Source of the DNA: Candidatus Muproteobacteria bacterium
GTDB taxonomy: Bacteria; Pseudomonadota; Gammaproteobacteria; Acidiferrobacterales; SPGG2
Reading direction: 5' to 3'
NCBI GenBank assembly: GCA_003251795.1
Contig: QKEI01000251.1
Span: 1 to 51,274 of the forward strand
Length of the DNA stretch: 51,274 bases
The first letter of the stretch is position 1. The number at the start of each line of letters is the position of its first letter. A model generated the notes under the pieces. The model ran no database searches, had not been told where the DNA came from, and saw only the letters and a program-made list of their open reading frames with translations. Positions 37,777-45,893 of the stretch are shown here, piece by piece. Both the position numbers and the translations under genes were made by a program.

Positions 37777-37792
37777 AGTATCGCAGGAGGGG

Positions 37793-38818
37793 TTATTGCA
37801 TTTTCATCGCTGCCTCGACATAAGCAGACGTCACGAACTTGCTGTAGTCGGGTTGCAGCTTGTCGATTTTCTTCTCGTTTTTCAGAAACTCGGCGGTGAA
37901 CTTGAGCGCCCGCACCGCGCCGCCATTCTTGCCGCCACCAAGCCACGCATCCGAGGCCTGCTCTTTCAGGCTCGGAAAACCATAGAGCGCGAGTACGTCG
38001 GGCACGTCTTTCGGGTCGCCGCCGACCATCTTCACGATCTTATTGACCATCGGCGAATCGGGCGTCCAGGCGGCCATGTTGTCTCGGTAGGAGGCATCCG
38101 CCGCGGCGATGATCTTCACGAACTTGGCCATAAACTCCTTGTTCTGCTCGCCCCATTTGCGGTTTACAAGCATGCCGTCGAAGGTACACTTGCCCCACTT
38201 ACAAAGCTGGCCTGAGGTAATCATCACCTTGCCGTTTTTCTTGATGCGCCCGAGCGCCGGATCCCAAACGAAGGCGGCATCGATGTCACCGCGTTCCCAG
38301 GCGGCGGCGATCGCTGGCGGCTGCATGTTGAGGATCTTGACCTGATTCGGCTTGATGCCGAACTGTTCGAGGGCAAACAACAGGTGAAAGTGGGTGGTCG
38401 ACACGAAGGGCACACCGATCTTCTTGCCCTTGAGATCCTGTGGGGCGCTGATACCGGAGCCATCGCGCACGACGAGCGCCTCGGCCGCAGCGATGTCCTC
38501 GACGATCCAGAACAACTGCACGTCGATCCCCTGGCTCACGCCGGCGGCGATCGGGCTCGAACCGGCGAGCGCGATGTGCACGTCGCCCGAGGCCATGGCG
38601 GTGATTACCTTGGCGCCGGACTCAAATTTCGCCCATTTGATCTTGTACCCGGTCTCTTTTTCAAACGTGCCGTCGGCGATAGCTACCTTCCAGGGATTGT
38701 AAATCAACTGGTAGCCGATGGTGACTTCGTTGGCCGCCTGGCTCGCACTCATGCCGACCGCCAGCAGTGCCAGTGGCAAGACAAAGAAGCGGCCGATTAA
38801 CTGGATAAGTTTTTTCAT
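37793..38818 (-). CDS. tauA: Taurine ABC transporter substrate-binding protein TauA
   Basis: A 341-residue periplasmic binding protein. The signal peptide ([20 protein letters not shown], then SASQA) is followed by [19 protein letters not shown]. TauA-type blocks align well with E. coli Tau[75 protein letters not shown] and the C-terminal [26 protein letters not shown] before ATG 38818 is a strong ribosome-binding site. It should bind taurine or a close analogue such as beta-alanine. It lies downstream of tpa and upstream of the tauA/tauB attenuator. Confidence 0.93.
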   Translation of the reverse strand: MKKLIQLIGRFFVLPLALLAVGMSASQAANEVTIGYQLIYNPWKVAIADGTFEKETGYKIKWAKFESGAKVITAMASGDVHIALAGSSPIAAGVSQGIDVQLFWIVEDIAAAEALVVRDGSGISAPQDLKGKKIGVPFVSTTHFHLLFALEQFGIKPNQVKILNMQPPAIAAAWERGDIDAAFVWDPALGRIKKNGKVMITSGQLCKWGKCTFDGMLVNRKWGEQNKEFMAKFVKIIAAADASYRDNMAAWTPDSPMVNKIVKMVGGDPKDVPDVLALYGFPSLKEQASDAWLGGGKNGGAVRALKFTAEFLKNEKKIDKLQPDYSKFVTSAYVEAAMKMQ

Positions 38819-38898
38819 GTGATCCTCCTTTACGGTGAAATGTCTCTTGCTGTTTTATGGTATGCAGTGCTACATCGACTCTTTTTATGAGGGGCCCA

Positions 38899-38920
38899 GC
38901 TGGAGCGAAACCGCTCCAGC
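38899..38920 (-). promoter_or_regulatory. Second hairpin between tpa and tauA
   Basis: GCTGGAGCG (38899-38907) and CGCTCCAGC (38912-38920) form a perfect nine-pair stem closed by a four-base loop. It sits about 80 bases before tauA and is not followed by a T-run on the minus strand. A role in RNA stability or as part of an attenuator is possible. Confidence 0.55.
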
Positions 38921-38949
38921 CCACCCTTAACTTCGCATCGTCCGCAGCA

Positions 38950-38979
38950 ACACAGCAAGTACCGCAAGGTTTGCTGTGT
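38950..38979 (-). promoter_or_regulatory. First hairpin after the tpa stop codon
   Basis: ACACAGCAA (38950-38958) and TTGCTGTGT (38971-38979) are perfect reverse complements around a twelve-base loop, starting 11 bases after the tpa stop. No T-run follows, so it may mark a processing or Rho-dependent end, or protect the 3' end of the tpa message. Confidence 0.5.
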
Positions 38980-38990
38980 GATCCTGCTCT

Positions 38991-40340
38991 TTAAGACGAA
39001 CGCGCCTTGCGGATTTCTGTCGCTTGCGCCGGATACGCTTTCAGGACGTCCCGCAGTATACCGCAGATCTCATCGATGTGGCTTTTCTCGGCGACCAACG
39101 GCGGTGCGACAATACCTGAATCGCCGGTCATCTTGATGTGCAGCCCGGCAGCGAACAGGCGTTTCTGTACCTCATAGCCACGCACGCCGGGACCACCTGC
39201 CGGCGCCACGTCGAAGCCCGCGATCATGCCGTAGCCGCGTATGTCGGTGATAGCAGGCAGGTCGCTGAGCGCGAACACGCTTTCGAGAAAATACGGCGAC
39301 ATTTCCGCGGCGCGATCGAACAGCTTTTCCTTCTCGTAAATATCGAGCGTCGCCAACCCGGCGGCGCATGCCGCCGGATGCCCGGAATAGGTGTAGCCGT
39401 GAAACAGCTCGATGGCATGTTCCGGGGCCGCGTTGATGATCGTGTCGTGGATCTTCTTGCTCACCGCGACCGCGGCCATCGGTTGCGCGCCGTTAGTCAG
39501 CGCTTTCGCCATGGTAATCACGTCAGGGGTGACACCGAAGCTTTGCGCGCCAAACGCCTTGCCGGTGCGCCCGAAACCGCAGATTACCTCATCGAAAACC
39601 AACAAGATGCCATGCGCATTACAGATCTCACGCAGGCGCTCGAGATAACCTTTCGGCGGTACCAGGATGCCCGTGGAGCCAGCGATCGGTTCTACGAAAC
39701 AGGCGGCAATAGTATCGGCCCCGTATAGTCCGACGATGCGCTGCAGGTCCTCGGCAAGCTCCGCGCCGCTATCTGGCTGACCCTTGCTGAAACGGTTTTC
39801 CGGTAACCAGGTATGACGCATATGCACCACGCCGGTGAGTCCCGCGCCGAATGCCTCTCGGTTCTTCACCAGGCCGCTCAACGAAGTGCCGCCGATGTTG
39901 ACACCGTGGTAGGCGCGTTCGCGCGAAACAAAGCGCATGCGCTGTCCCTCGCCGCGCACCCGATGGTAGGCGAGCGCGATCTTGATTGCTGTATCTACTG
40001 CCTCGGATCCGGAGTTGCCGAAAAAGATGTAATCGAGATCGCCCGGTGTCAGCGCCGCCACGCGCCGCGCCAGCTCGAACCCGAGCGGGTGTGCCGATTG
40101 AAACGGCGCACAATAATCGAGCTGCCGGAGTTGTTTGCCTACCGCTTCGGCGATTTCCGGTCGCCCGTGTCCTGCAGCGCAACAAAAAAGTCCGGAAGAG
40201 CCGTCGAGGACCTTCTTACCCTCGCGGTTGCGGTAGTACATGCCCTCCGCCTGCACAAACAACCGCGGATCGGCCTTGAAATCCCGATTCGCGGTAAACG
40301 GCATCCAGTAGTTTTCCAGCGTTCCAGTAGTTGGGTTCAT
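38991..40340 (-). CDS. tpa: Taurine/beta-alanine:pyruvate aminotransferase
   Basis: A 449-residue class III PLP aminotransferase of the omega-amino acid:pyruvate group. It opens YWMPFTANRDFKADPRLFVQ like P. putida beta-alanine:pyruvate aminotransferase and has GNSGSEAVDTAIKIALAYHR, Asp250 in LLVFDEVICGFGRTG and the PLP lysine Lys279 in ITMAKALTNGAQPM. With xsc and ald nearby it most likely converts taurine and pyruvate to sulfoacetaldehyde and alanine. With mmsA nearby it could equally use beta-alanine, giving malonate semialdehyde. Sequence alone does not separate Tpa from the beta-alanine enzyme. ATG 40340 follows AAGGAGTACGC. It is divergent from tauR across 124 bases. Confidence 0.88.
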   Translation of the reverse strand: MNPTTGTLENYWMPFTANRDFKADPRLFVQAEGMYYRNREGKKVLDGSSGLFCCAAGHGRPEIAEAVGKQLRQLDYCAPFQSAHPLGFELARRVAALTPGDLDYIFFGNSGSEAVDTAIKIALAYHRVRGEGQRMRFVSRERAYHGVNIGGTSLSGLVKNREAFGAGLTGVVHMRHTWLPENRFSKGQPDSGAELAEDLQRIVGLYGADTIAACFVEPIAGSTGILVPPKGYLERLREICNAHGILLVFDEVICGFGRTGKAFGAQSFGVTPDVITMAKALTNGAQPMAAVAVSKKIHDTIINAAPEHAIELFHGYTYSGHPAACAAGLATLDIYEKEKLFDRAAEMSPYFLESVFALSDLPAITDIRGYGMIAGFDVAPAGGPGVRGYEVQKRLFAAGLHIKMTGDSGIVAPPLVAEKSHIDEICGILRDVLKAYPAQATEIRKARSS

Positions 40341-40381
40341 GCGTACTCCTTGAAGAATCCTCAGTTTACAGCGATCGGGGC

Positions 40382-40417
40382 TTGACCGTTGACCGGATTA
40401 CAATAGACTCGATAGAC
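40382..40417. promoter_or_regulatory. Direct repeats in the tpa/tauR divergent promoter region
   Basis: Two adjacent TTGACCG units (40382-40388 and 40389-40395) are followed by two ATAGAC units nine bases apart (40403-40408 and 40412-40417). MocR-type regulators such as TauR and GabR bind direct repeats in the promoter they share with their target, so this is the natural place for the operator. I do not see the published Rhodobacter TauR consensus here, and no promoter elements can be assigned safely. Confidence 0.4.
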
Positions 40418-40464
40418 CCTGGCGGTGTAGAGCCAGTTGCCCCAGTCACGTTATACCAGCCACT

Positions 40465-41943
40465 ATGCGGGACCAGCTGTTACATCTTCCCCCTAATAGT
40501 CACTCGAGCTTGCAGGGACAAATCCGGGAAATGTTCGTCTCGGCCATCCTCGGTGGTCACATGCCAGCAGGCAGTCCGCTACCATCTTGTCGCAAGCTCG
40601 CGATCCAGTTGGGCGTGGCTCGAAACACGGTCGTATTGGCCTACCAGCAGCTGGTCGACGAGGGTTACCTGATCGCCCGCGAGCGCAGCGGTTATTACGT
40701 GAACAATGACATCCTCGACGGGCGTGTCCCCGGGCAACAGCAGGAGAAAGCGCGCGGTACAACAGGACTCGACTGGCACCGGCGTCTCAAGCTCAAACCC
40801 TCGGCGCAGCGCAACATAGTCAAGCCGCGCGATTGGCAGCAATACCCTTATCCCTTCATCTACGGCCAGTTTGACCTGGCATTGTTTCCGATTGCTGATT
40901 GGCGCGAATGCGCGCGCGAGGCGTTAAGCATTACCGCAATTCGCGAGTGGGCGCGCGATAGCATCGACAGCGACGACCCTCTGCTGATCGAGCAGATTCA
41001 CACGCGTGTGTTGCCGCGCCGCGGCGTATGGGCAGCACCGGAGGAAATTCTAATCACCGTAGGCGCCCAGCAAGCGCTTTACATCATTGCCAGTTTGCTG
41101 ATGAGCGCTGACACCACTGTCGGCATCGAGGACCCCGGTTATCCCGATGCACGCAATATCTTCGAGATCAAGACATCCAGGTTGCAGGCGCTGCCCATAG
41201 ACCATGCCGGGCTCATGCTCGAGGGGGGGCTCGCCGCGTGTGATTACATCTATGTGACGCCGAGTCATCAGGCGCCATCTACCGTGACGCTGCCCTTGCA
41301 GCGTCGCCGCGAGCTGCTGCGCTATGCGGCCGAACGCGATTTCATCATTATCGAGGATGACTACGAAAGCGAAACCAACTACGTCGGCGATCCAACTCCA
41401 GCCCTGAAGAGTCTCGATGAGAGCGATTGCGTCATCTATGTAGGCAGTCTGTCGAAAACACTGGCGCCGGGATTGCGCCTGGGTTACATGGTGGGACCGG
41501 CGGAGCTCATCCGCGAGGCACGCGCGCTGCGCCGCCTGATGTTGCGCCATCCGCCCGCCAATAACCAGCGCGCGGTGGCACTTTTTCTGGCGCGCGGCCA
41601 TCACGACTCCCTCGTGCGCCGCCTGAGCCACGCGTACAAGGACCGCTGGCAAGTGATGGGGGCCGCACTAGCCCGCCATTTGCCCGACTCCGCCCGCGTT
41701 CCGACCTTTGGTGGCACCTCTTACTGGGTGAAGGGCCCCGAGAAGGTCGACGCCCAGCAATTGCAACAGCAGGCGTTGCGCCACGGTATCCTGATCGAGC
41801 CTGGCCACGTACATTTCATGGCCGACAATCCACCGCTCAATTATTTTCGGCTGGGCTTTTCATCGATATCGGTCGACCGCATTGAGCCGGGTATCTGTCA
41901 GCTCGCAGAGCTAGTCCACACACTTGCCCGGACGTCCAGCTGA
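40465..41943 (+). CDS. tauR: MocR/GntR-family regulator of taurine catabolism (TauR-like)
   Basis: A 492-residue MocR-type regulator. The N-terminal GntR winged helix-turn-helix covers about residues 12-80 (SHSSLQGQIREMFVSAILGG, LPSCRKLAIQLGVARNTVVL). The rest is a type I aminotransferase fold with IEDPGYPDARNIF, IIEDDYESETNY and the PLP lysine Lys331 in YVGSLSKTLAPGLRLGY. Such proteins form an external aldimine with an amino-acid effector; TauR senses taurine and activates tpa-xsc. The divergent position next to tpa supports that role, with GabR- or PdxR-like control of another amine as the alternative. Autoregulation from the shared 124-base promoter is likely. Confidence 0.88.
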   Translation: MRDQLLHLPPNSHSSLQGQIREMFVSAILGGHMPAGSPLPSCRKLAIQLGVARNTVVLAYQQLVDEGYLIARERSGYYVNNDILDGRVPGQQQEKARGTTGLDWHRRLKLKPSAQRNIVKPRDWQQYPYPFIYGQFDLALFPIADWRECAREALSITAIREWARDSIDSDDPLLIEQIHTRVLPRRGVWAAPEEILITVGAQQALYIIASLLMSADTTVGIEDPGYPDARNIFEIKTSRLQALPIDHAGLMLEGGLAACDYIYVTPSHQAPSTVTLPLQRRRELLRYAAERDFIIIEDDYESETNYVGDPTPALKSLDESDCVIYVGSLSKTLAPGLRLGYMVGPAELIREARALRRLMLRHPPANNQRAVALFLARGHHDSLVRRLSHAYKDRWQVMGAALARHLPDSARVPTFGGTSYWVKGPEKVDAQQLQQQALRHGILIEPGHVHFMADNPPLNYFRLGFSSISVDRIEPGICQLAELVHTLARTSS

Positions 41944-42044
41944 ACGTAACGCCGGCCGTTGCCAGGCCACGCCGCTGGCACAGGCAAAATGTGGTGACTG
42001 GCACTACCCGAGGCACTGACGGAATTCTAGATTACTCGCTTGGC

Positions 42045-42067
42045 AGCGCCTAACAGGGCGCTCTTTT
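42045..42067 (+). promoter_or_regulatory. Small hairpin before ald
   Basis: AGCGCC (42045-42050) and GGCGCT (42057-42062) form a six-pair stem with a six-base loop, followed by CTTTT, just 15 bases before the ald start. It could be a weak terminator for tauR or an attenuator for ald. The short stem keeps confidence low. Confidence 0.35.
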
Positions 42068-42081
42068 CGGAGAAGACAGTC

Positions 42082-43200
42082 ATGTTGGTCGGCGTTCCCA
42101 AGGAAATAAAGGTACACGAGTATCGCGTCGGTCTGGTGCCTTCAAGCGTTCGTGAGGTCGCGCACCACGGTCATAGCATCGTGGTCGAACACAATGCCGG
42201 GATCGGCATCGGTTGCAGCGACGCTGACTATGAAGCTGCCGGCGCTACTATCGCCGCCGACGCCGGGCAAGTGTTCGAGCAGGCGGAGATGATCGTTAAG
42301 GTCAAGGAACCGCAAGCGCAGGAACGCAGCCGCCTGCGTGAAGGCCAAGTGCTCTTCACCTACTTGCACCTGGCCCCTGACCCAAAGCAGACCGAGGATC
42401 TGGTCAAGAGTGGCGTCACAGCTATCGCCTACGAAACCGTGACTTCCCCACACGGGGGCTTGCCGCTGCTCGCACCGATGTCCGAGGTTGCCGGCCGTAT
42501 GTCCGTGCAGGCAGGCGCCTATTGTCTCGAGAAGACTCACGGCGGACTCGGCATCTTGCTTGGCGGCGTGCCCGGTGTGGACCCCGCCAAGGTTGTCGTG
42601 CTTGGCGGTGGTGTGGTCGGCACGCACGCCATTCACATAGCGCTTGGCATGGGAGCCGATGTTTGGGTGTTGGACCGTTCGACCGAGGCACTTAAGGTGT
42701 TGTGGCGGCAGTTCGGCAGGCCGCTGAACACCGTGTTTTCAACGCGCGACGCGGTCGAGAAACACGTGTTGGAAGCCGATCTCGTCATTGGCGGCGTGCT
42801 CATCCCCGGCGCGGCGACACCGAAGCTGGTTTCAGCAGAGTTGATCAAGCGCATGAAACCGGGCGCAGTGGTCGTTGACGTGGCCATCGACCAAGGCGGG
42901 TGTTTTGAAACATCGCGACCGACGACACACGCGGAGCCAACCTATGTCGTGGACGACGTAATCCATTACTGTGTCGCCAACATGCCAGGTGGCGTGCCTC
43001 GCACATCTACATTTGCGCTCAACAACGTAACGCTACCTTACGTGTTGGCGCTAGCGGATAAGGGCTACAAGCGTGCATTGCAGGAGGACCCCTATCTGCG
43101 CGCCGGGCTCAACGTGCACCGGGGTAATATCACGTGCCATGGGGTGTCCGAGGCGCTCGGCTACCCTTACCGCGATCCGCTCGATGCACTGGGCGCTTGA
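42082..43200 (+). CDS. ald: Alanine dehydrogenase
   Basis: A 372-residue enzyme of canonical length that oxidises L-alanine to pyruvate and ammonium with NAD. ATG 42082 follows GGAGAAGACAGT; a TTG at 42040 is rejected. It shows MLVGVPKEIKVHEYRVGLVP with Arg15, the lysine in MIVKVKEPQAQE, His in LFTYLHLAPD, the Rossmann loop VVLGGGVVGTHA and the catalytic Asp in DVAIDQGGCFETSRPTT. Between tauR and xsc its role is to regenerate pyruvate for the taurine aminotransferase and to release the taurine nitrogen, as in other Tpa-type pathways. A divergent paralogue lies at 4089-5189. Confidence 0.95.
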   Translation: MLVGVPKEIKVHEYRVGLVPSSVREVAHHGHSIVVEHNAGIGIGCSDADYEAAGATIAADAGQVFEQAEMIVKVKEPQAQERSRLREGQVLFTYLHLAPDPKQTEDLVKSGVTAIAYETVTSPHGGLPLLAPMSEVAGRMSVQAGAYCLEKTHGGLGILLGGVPGVDPAKVVVLGGGVVGTHAIHIALGMGADVWVLDRSTEALKVLWRQFGRPLNTVFSTRDAVEKHVLEADLVIGGVLIPGAATPKLVSAELIKRMKPGAVVVDVAIDQGGCFETSRPTTHAEPTYVVDDVIHYCVANMPGGVPRTSTFALNNVTLPYVLALADKGYKRALQEDPYLRAGLNVHRGNITCHGVSEALGYPYRDPLDALGA

Positions 43201-43246
43201 TCGTTGACTTCAGTTTCGGATGAACTTATCAGAGAGGATTGATGCT

Positions 43247-45001
43247 ATGACACGCATGACATCGAGTGAGGCGTTTGTCGAAACCCTTGCGGCCCACGGC
43301 GTGAAAGACGTTTTCGGAATCGTCGGATCCGCCTACATGGACGCGCTCGATCTGTTTCCGCCGGCAGGCATCCGTTTTATTCCTGTGGTGCACGAGCAAG
43401 GCGCCGCGCACATGGCAGACGGTTACTCGCGCGTCAGCGGCAAACACGGCGTATGCATAGGCCAGAACGGTCCCGGCATCACCAACTTTGTAACCGCCAT
43501 TGCCGCCGCTTATTGGGCACACAGCCCGGTAGTTGCCATTACACCGGAGACCGGCTCGACGACAATCGGTTTGGGGGGTTTCCAGGAAACCGAGCAGATG
43601 CCGATATTCTCCAAGATCACCAAGTTTCAGGGACACGTCAACGGCGCCAAGCGCATGGCCGAAATCACCGCCCGCTGTTTCGACCTGGCGATGGCCGAAC
43701 GCGGCCCGGCACAGCTGAATATTCCGCGGGATTTTTTCTATGGCGAGATGGACATCGAGATTCCGCAGCCGCGCCAAGTAGAGCGCGGCGCCGGTGGCGA
43801 GCAGAGCCTTAATGCGGCGGCGGAGCTGTTGGCCAGCGCCAAGTTTCCGGTGATACTGTCCGGCGGTGGCGTGATTATGGCCAACGGCGTAGAACAATGC
43901 GTAGCGTTGGCAGAACGATTGAGCGCACCCGTGGTGAATAGCTATCTGCACAACGATTCGTTCCCCGCGAACCATCCGCTGTGGTGCGGCCCGCTCGGCT
44001 ACCAAGGTTCAAAGGCCGGCATGAAGCTGATCCAGCAGGCCGACGTGGTGCTGGCGCTCGGTACGCGCCTGGGCCCTTTCGGCACGCTGCCCCAGTACGA
44101 GATCGATTACTGGCCGAAAGGCGCCAAGATTATCCAAGTGGATGCCGATCACAAGATGCTGGGGCTGGTAAGACCGATCGCTGTTGGTATCTGCGGGGAT
44201 GCCAAGGCCGCGGCCACGGCAATCCTCGCCCGCCTGCAAGGCAAGAAGCTCACCTGCGAGCAAAACAAGGATAAGCGTCTCGCCGAGATTAAGAGCCAGA
44301 AGGATGCCTGGGAAACAGAGCTTAACGACTGGACGCAAGAGCAAGATGAGTGGAGCCAGAAGGTCATTAAGGAAGAACCGAAGCTGTTACACCCGCGCCA
44401 GGTGTTGCGTGAGCTTGAGAAGGCCATGCCGGCAAATGCCATGATATCGACCGATATCGGCAATATCTGCTCGGTATCGAACAGTTATCTGCGTTTCAAC
44501 AGGCCCAACAGTTTCTTCGCCGCCATGAGCTTCGGTAACTGCGGCTATGCGTTTCCGGCGATTATCGGCGCCAAGGTCGCCGCACCGGATCGCCCGGCAG
44601 TGGCCTACGTCGGTGACGGCGCCTGGGCCATGAGCATGGGCGAGATCCTGACGTGCGTGCGCGAGCGCATACCGGTGACACCAGTTGTGTTCAACAATAA
44701 ACAATGGGGCGCGGAGAAGAAGAACCAGGTCGATTTCTACGGCCGGCGTTTCGAAGGTGTGAATCTCGATAACCCCAGCTTCGCACAGATCGCCATTGCC
44801 ATGGGCGCCCAAGGGGTAACGGTGGATAAGCTCGCGGACGTCGGGCCGGCGCTGCAGAAGGCCTGTGCAGATCAGAAGGCCGGCAAGACCACAATTCTCG
44901 AAATCATGGTCACGCGAGAGCTTGGCGATCCGTTCCGCCGCGATGCACTGAAGAAGCCGGTCAGATTGCTACAGAAGTACAAGGACTACACGGTTAATTA
45001 G
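43247..45001 (+). CDS. xsc: Sulfoacetaldehyde acetyltransferase Xsc
   Basis: A 584-residue thiamine diphosphate enzyme that cleaves sulfoacetaldehyde with phosphate into acetyl phosphate and sulfite. ATG 43247 follows GAGAGGATTGATGCT; an ATG at 43220 lacks a ribosome-binding site. The catalytic glutamate is Glu50 in PVVHEQGAAHMADGY. Xsc-type blocks are DVFGIVGSAYMDALDLFPPA, ITPETGSTTIGLGGFQETEQ and PIFSKITKFQGHVN. The ThDP/Mg motif begins GDGAWAMSMGEILT near residue 456 and ends NNKQWGAEKKNQ. Length and these blocks set it apart from acetolactate synthase. It follows ald by 46 bases and is the diagnostic enzyme of the pathway. Confidence 0.95.
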   Translation: MTRMTSSEAFVETLAAHGVKDVFGIVGSAYMDALDLFPPAGIRFIPVVHEQGAAHMADGYSRVSGKHGVCIGQNGPGITNFVTAIAAAYWAHSPVVAITPETGSTTIGLGGFQETEQMPIFSKITKFQGHVNGAKRMAEITARCFDLAMAERGPAQLNIPRDFFYGEMDIEIPQPRQVERGAGGEQSLNAAAELLASAKFPVILSGGGVIMANGVEQCVALAERLSAPVVNSYLHNDSFPANHPLWCGPLGYQGSKAGMKLIQQADVVLALGTRLGPFGTLPQYEIDYWPKGAKIIQVDADHKMLGLVRPIAVGICGDAKAAATAILARLQGKKLTCEQNKDKRLAEIKSQKDAWETELNDWTQEQDEWSQKVIKEEPKLLHPRQVLRELEKAMPANAMISTDIGNICSVSNSYLRFNRPNSFFAAMSFGNCGYAFPAIIGAKVAAPDRPAVAYVGDGAWAMSMGEILTCVRERIPVTPVVFNNKQWGAEKKNQVDFYGRRFEGVNLDNPSFAQIAIAMGAQGVTVDKLADVGPALQKACADQKAGKTTILEIMVTRELGDPFRRDALKKPVRLLQKYKDYTVN

Positions 45002-45025
45002 CAGTAAGGGGAGTGGCCCGTGGTG

Positions 45026-45059
45026 CAGGATGCCCCTGAAAAACATCAGGGGCATCCTG
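45026..45059. promoter_or_regulatory. Strong hairpin between xsc and the sulfite exporter gene
   Basis: CAGGATGCCCCTGA (45026-45039) and TCAGGGGCATCCTG (45046-45059) are perfectly complementary over 14 positions with a six-base loop, 24 bases after the xsc stop. No T-run follows on either strand. It may limit read-through from the highly expressed xsc into the membrane gene, or protect the xsc message. Confidence 0.7.
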
Positions 45060-45108
45060 TCACCAACCCTCGGTCGCGCGGGCGCGCACATCCATCGAGC
45101 CTTGAGCC

Positions 45109-45846
45109 GTGCAGCTCGCCGAGCTGATCTTCATGGTAATCGTGGTGCTTGCTGGCGCCTACGTGCGCGGCTACAGCGGCTTCGGCTCGGCGTTGCTGTG
45201 GATCAGCGGCCTATCGCTCATACTGCCACCCGTGCAAGTGATCCCCACCGTCTTTATGCTCGATGTCGCGGCGAGCGTGCATTTGCTACCCAAGGTATGG
45301 AAGCAAGCGCACTGGCGTTCGCTGCGCTGGTTGCTGCTCGGGACCCTCATCGCCACACCGCCTGGGCTCTATCTGTTGGCGACCTTACCAGCAACGCCTA
45401 TGCGTATTGCCATCTACACGGTGATCCTGGCCACCACCGCCCTGCTCTGGCGGGGATTCAAGTTAACACGCATTCCCGCACCTGGGCCAACCTTTTTGAC
45501 AGGTCTCCTCAGCGGGCTGCTGAACGGCGCCACCGGTATTGCTGGGCCACCGGCGATCCTGTTGTACTTCTCCTCCCCCACAAGCGTCGCCGTTGCGCGC
45601 GCCTCTGTCATTGCATTTTTGTCCGGAACTCATGTGTTAGGCATCACCTTCGCGAGCGGTTATGGCCTGATTACCGCCAGTCTGCTCATGCGCACGCTGC
45701 TCCTGTTGCCAGTAGTGTTCGTCGGCATCGCGCTCGGAAATCGCCGTTTCATACGCACAGAGCCGGAAACCTTCCGGCGTTTCGTACTCTTGTTCCTGGC
45801 AGTGCTTTCGGTTGCCGGCCTGGTAAGGACTCTTCTCTACTCCTAG
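45109..45846 (+). CDS. TauE/SafE-family exporter, probable sulfite exporter
   Basis: A 245-residue membrane protein with about eight helices in the two-repeat TauE/SafE arrangement. The first repeat has LAGAYVRGYSGFGSALLW and the second has LTGLLSGLLNGATGIAGPPA, the typical glycine-rich repeat pair. The start is GTG at 45109. TauE-type proteins export sulfite released by Xsc, and some relatives carry sulfoacetate or other organic anions. Its position right after xsc makes sulfite export the best guess. Its partner gene order ald-xsc-exporter resembles taurine operons of other proteobacteria. No sulfite dehydrogenase is present in the window. Confidence 0.85.
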   Translation: MQLAELIFMVIVVLAGAYVRGYSGFGSALLWISGLSLILPPVQVIPTVFMLDVAASVHLLPKVWKQAHWRSLRWLLLGTLIATPPGLYLLATLPATPMRIAIYTVILATTALLWRGFKLTRIPAPGPTFLTGLLSGLLNGATGIAGPPAILLYFSSPTSVAVARASVIAFLSGTHVLGITFASGYGLITASLLMRTLLLLPVVFVGIALGNRRFIRTEPETFRRFVLLFLAVLSVAGLVRTLLYS

Positions 45847-45893
45847 TGCTCGACACCCGCTATTGGGTAGCGCCCGCGGATCATCACGCTTTA

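Noticed and set aside
41970..42045. Repeated TGGCAC motifs before ald as sigma-54 promoter or TauR sites
   Set aside because: No TTGC element follows at the required spacing and the copies are irregularly spaced; they do not match a known TauR consensus.
43220..43246. Upstream ATG start for xsc
   Set aside because: It has no ribosome-binding site, while ATG 43247 follows GAGAGGA and fits the family N-terminus.
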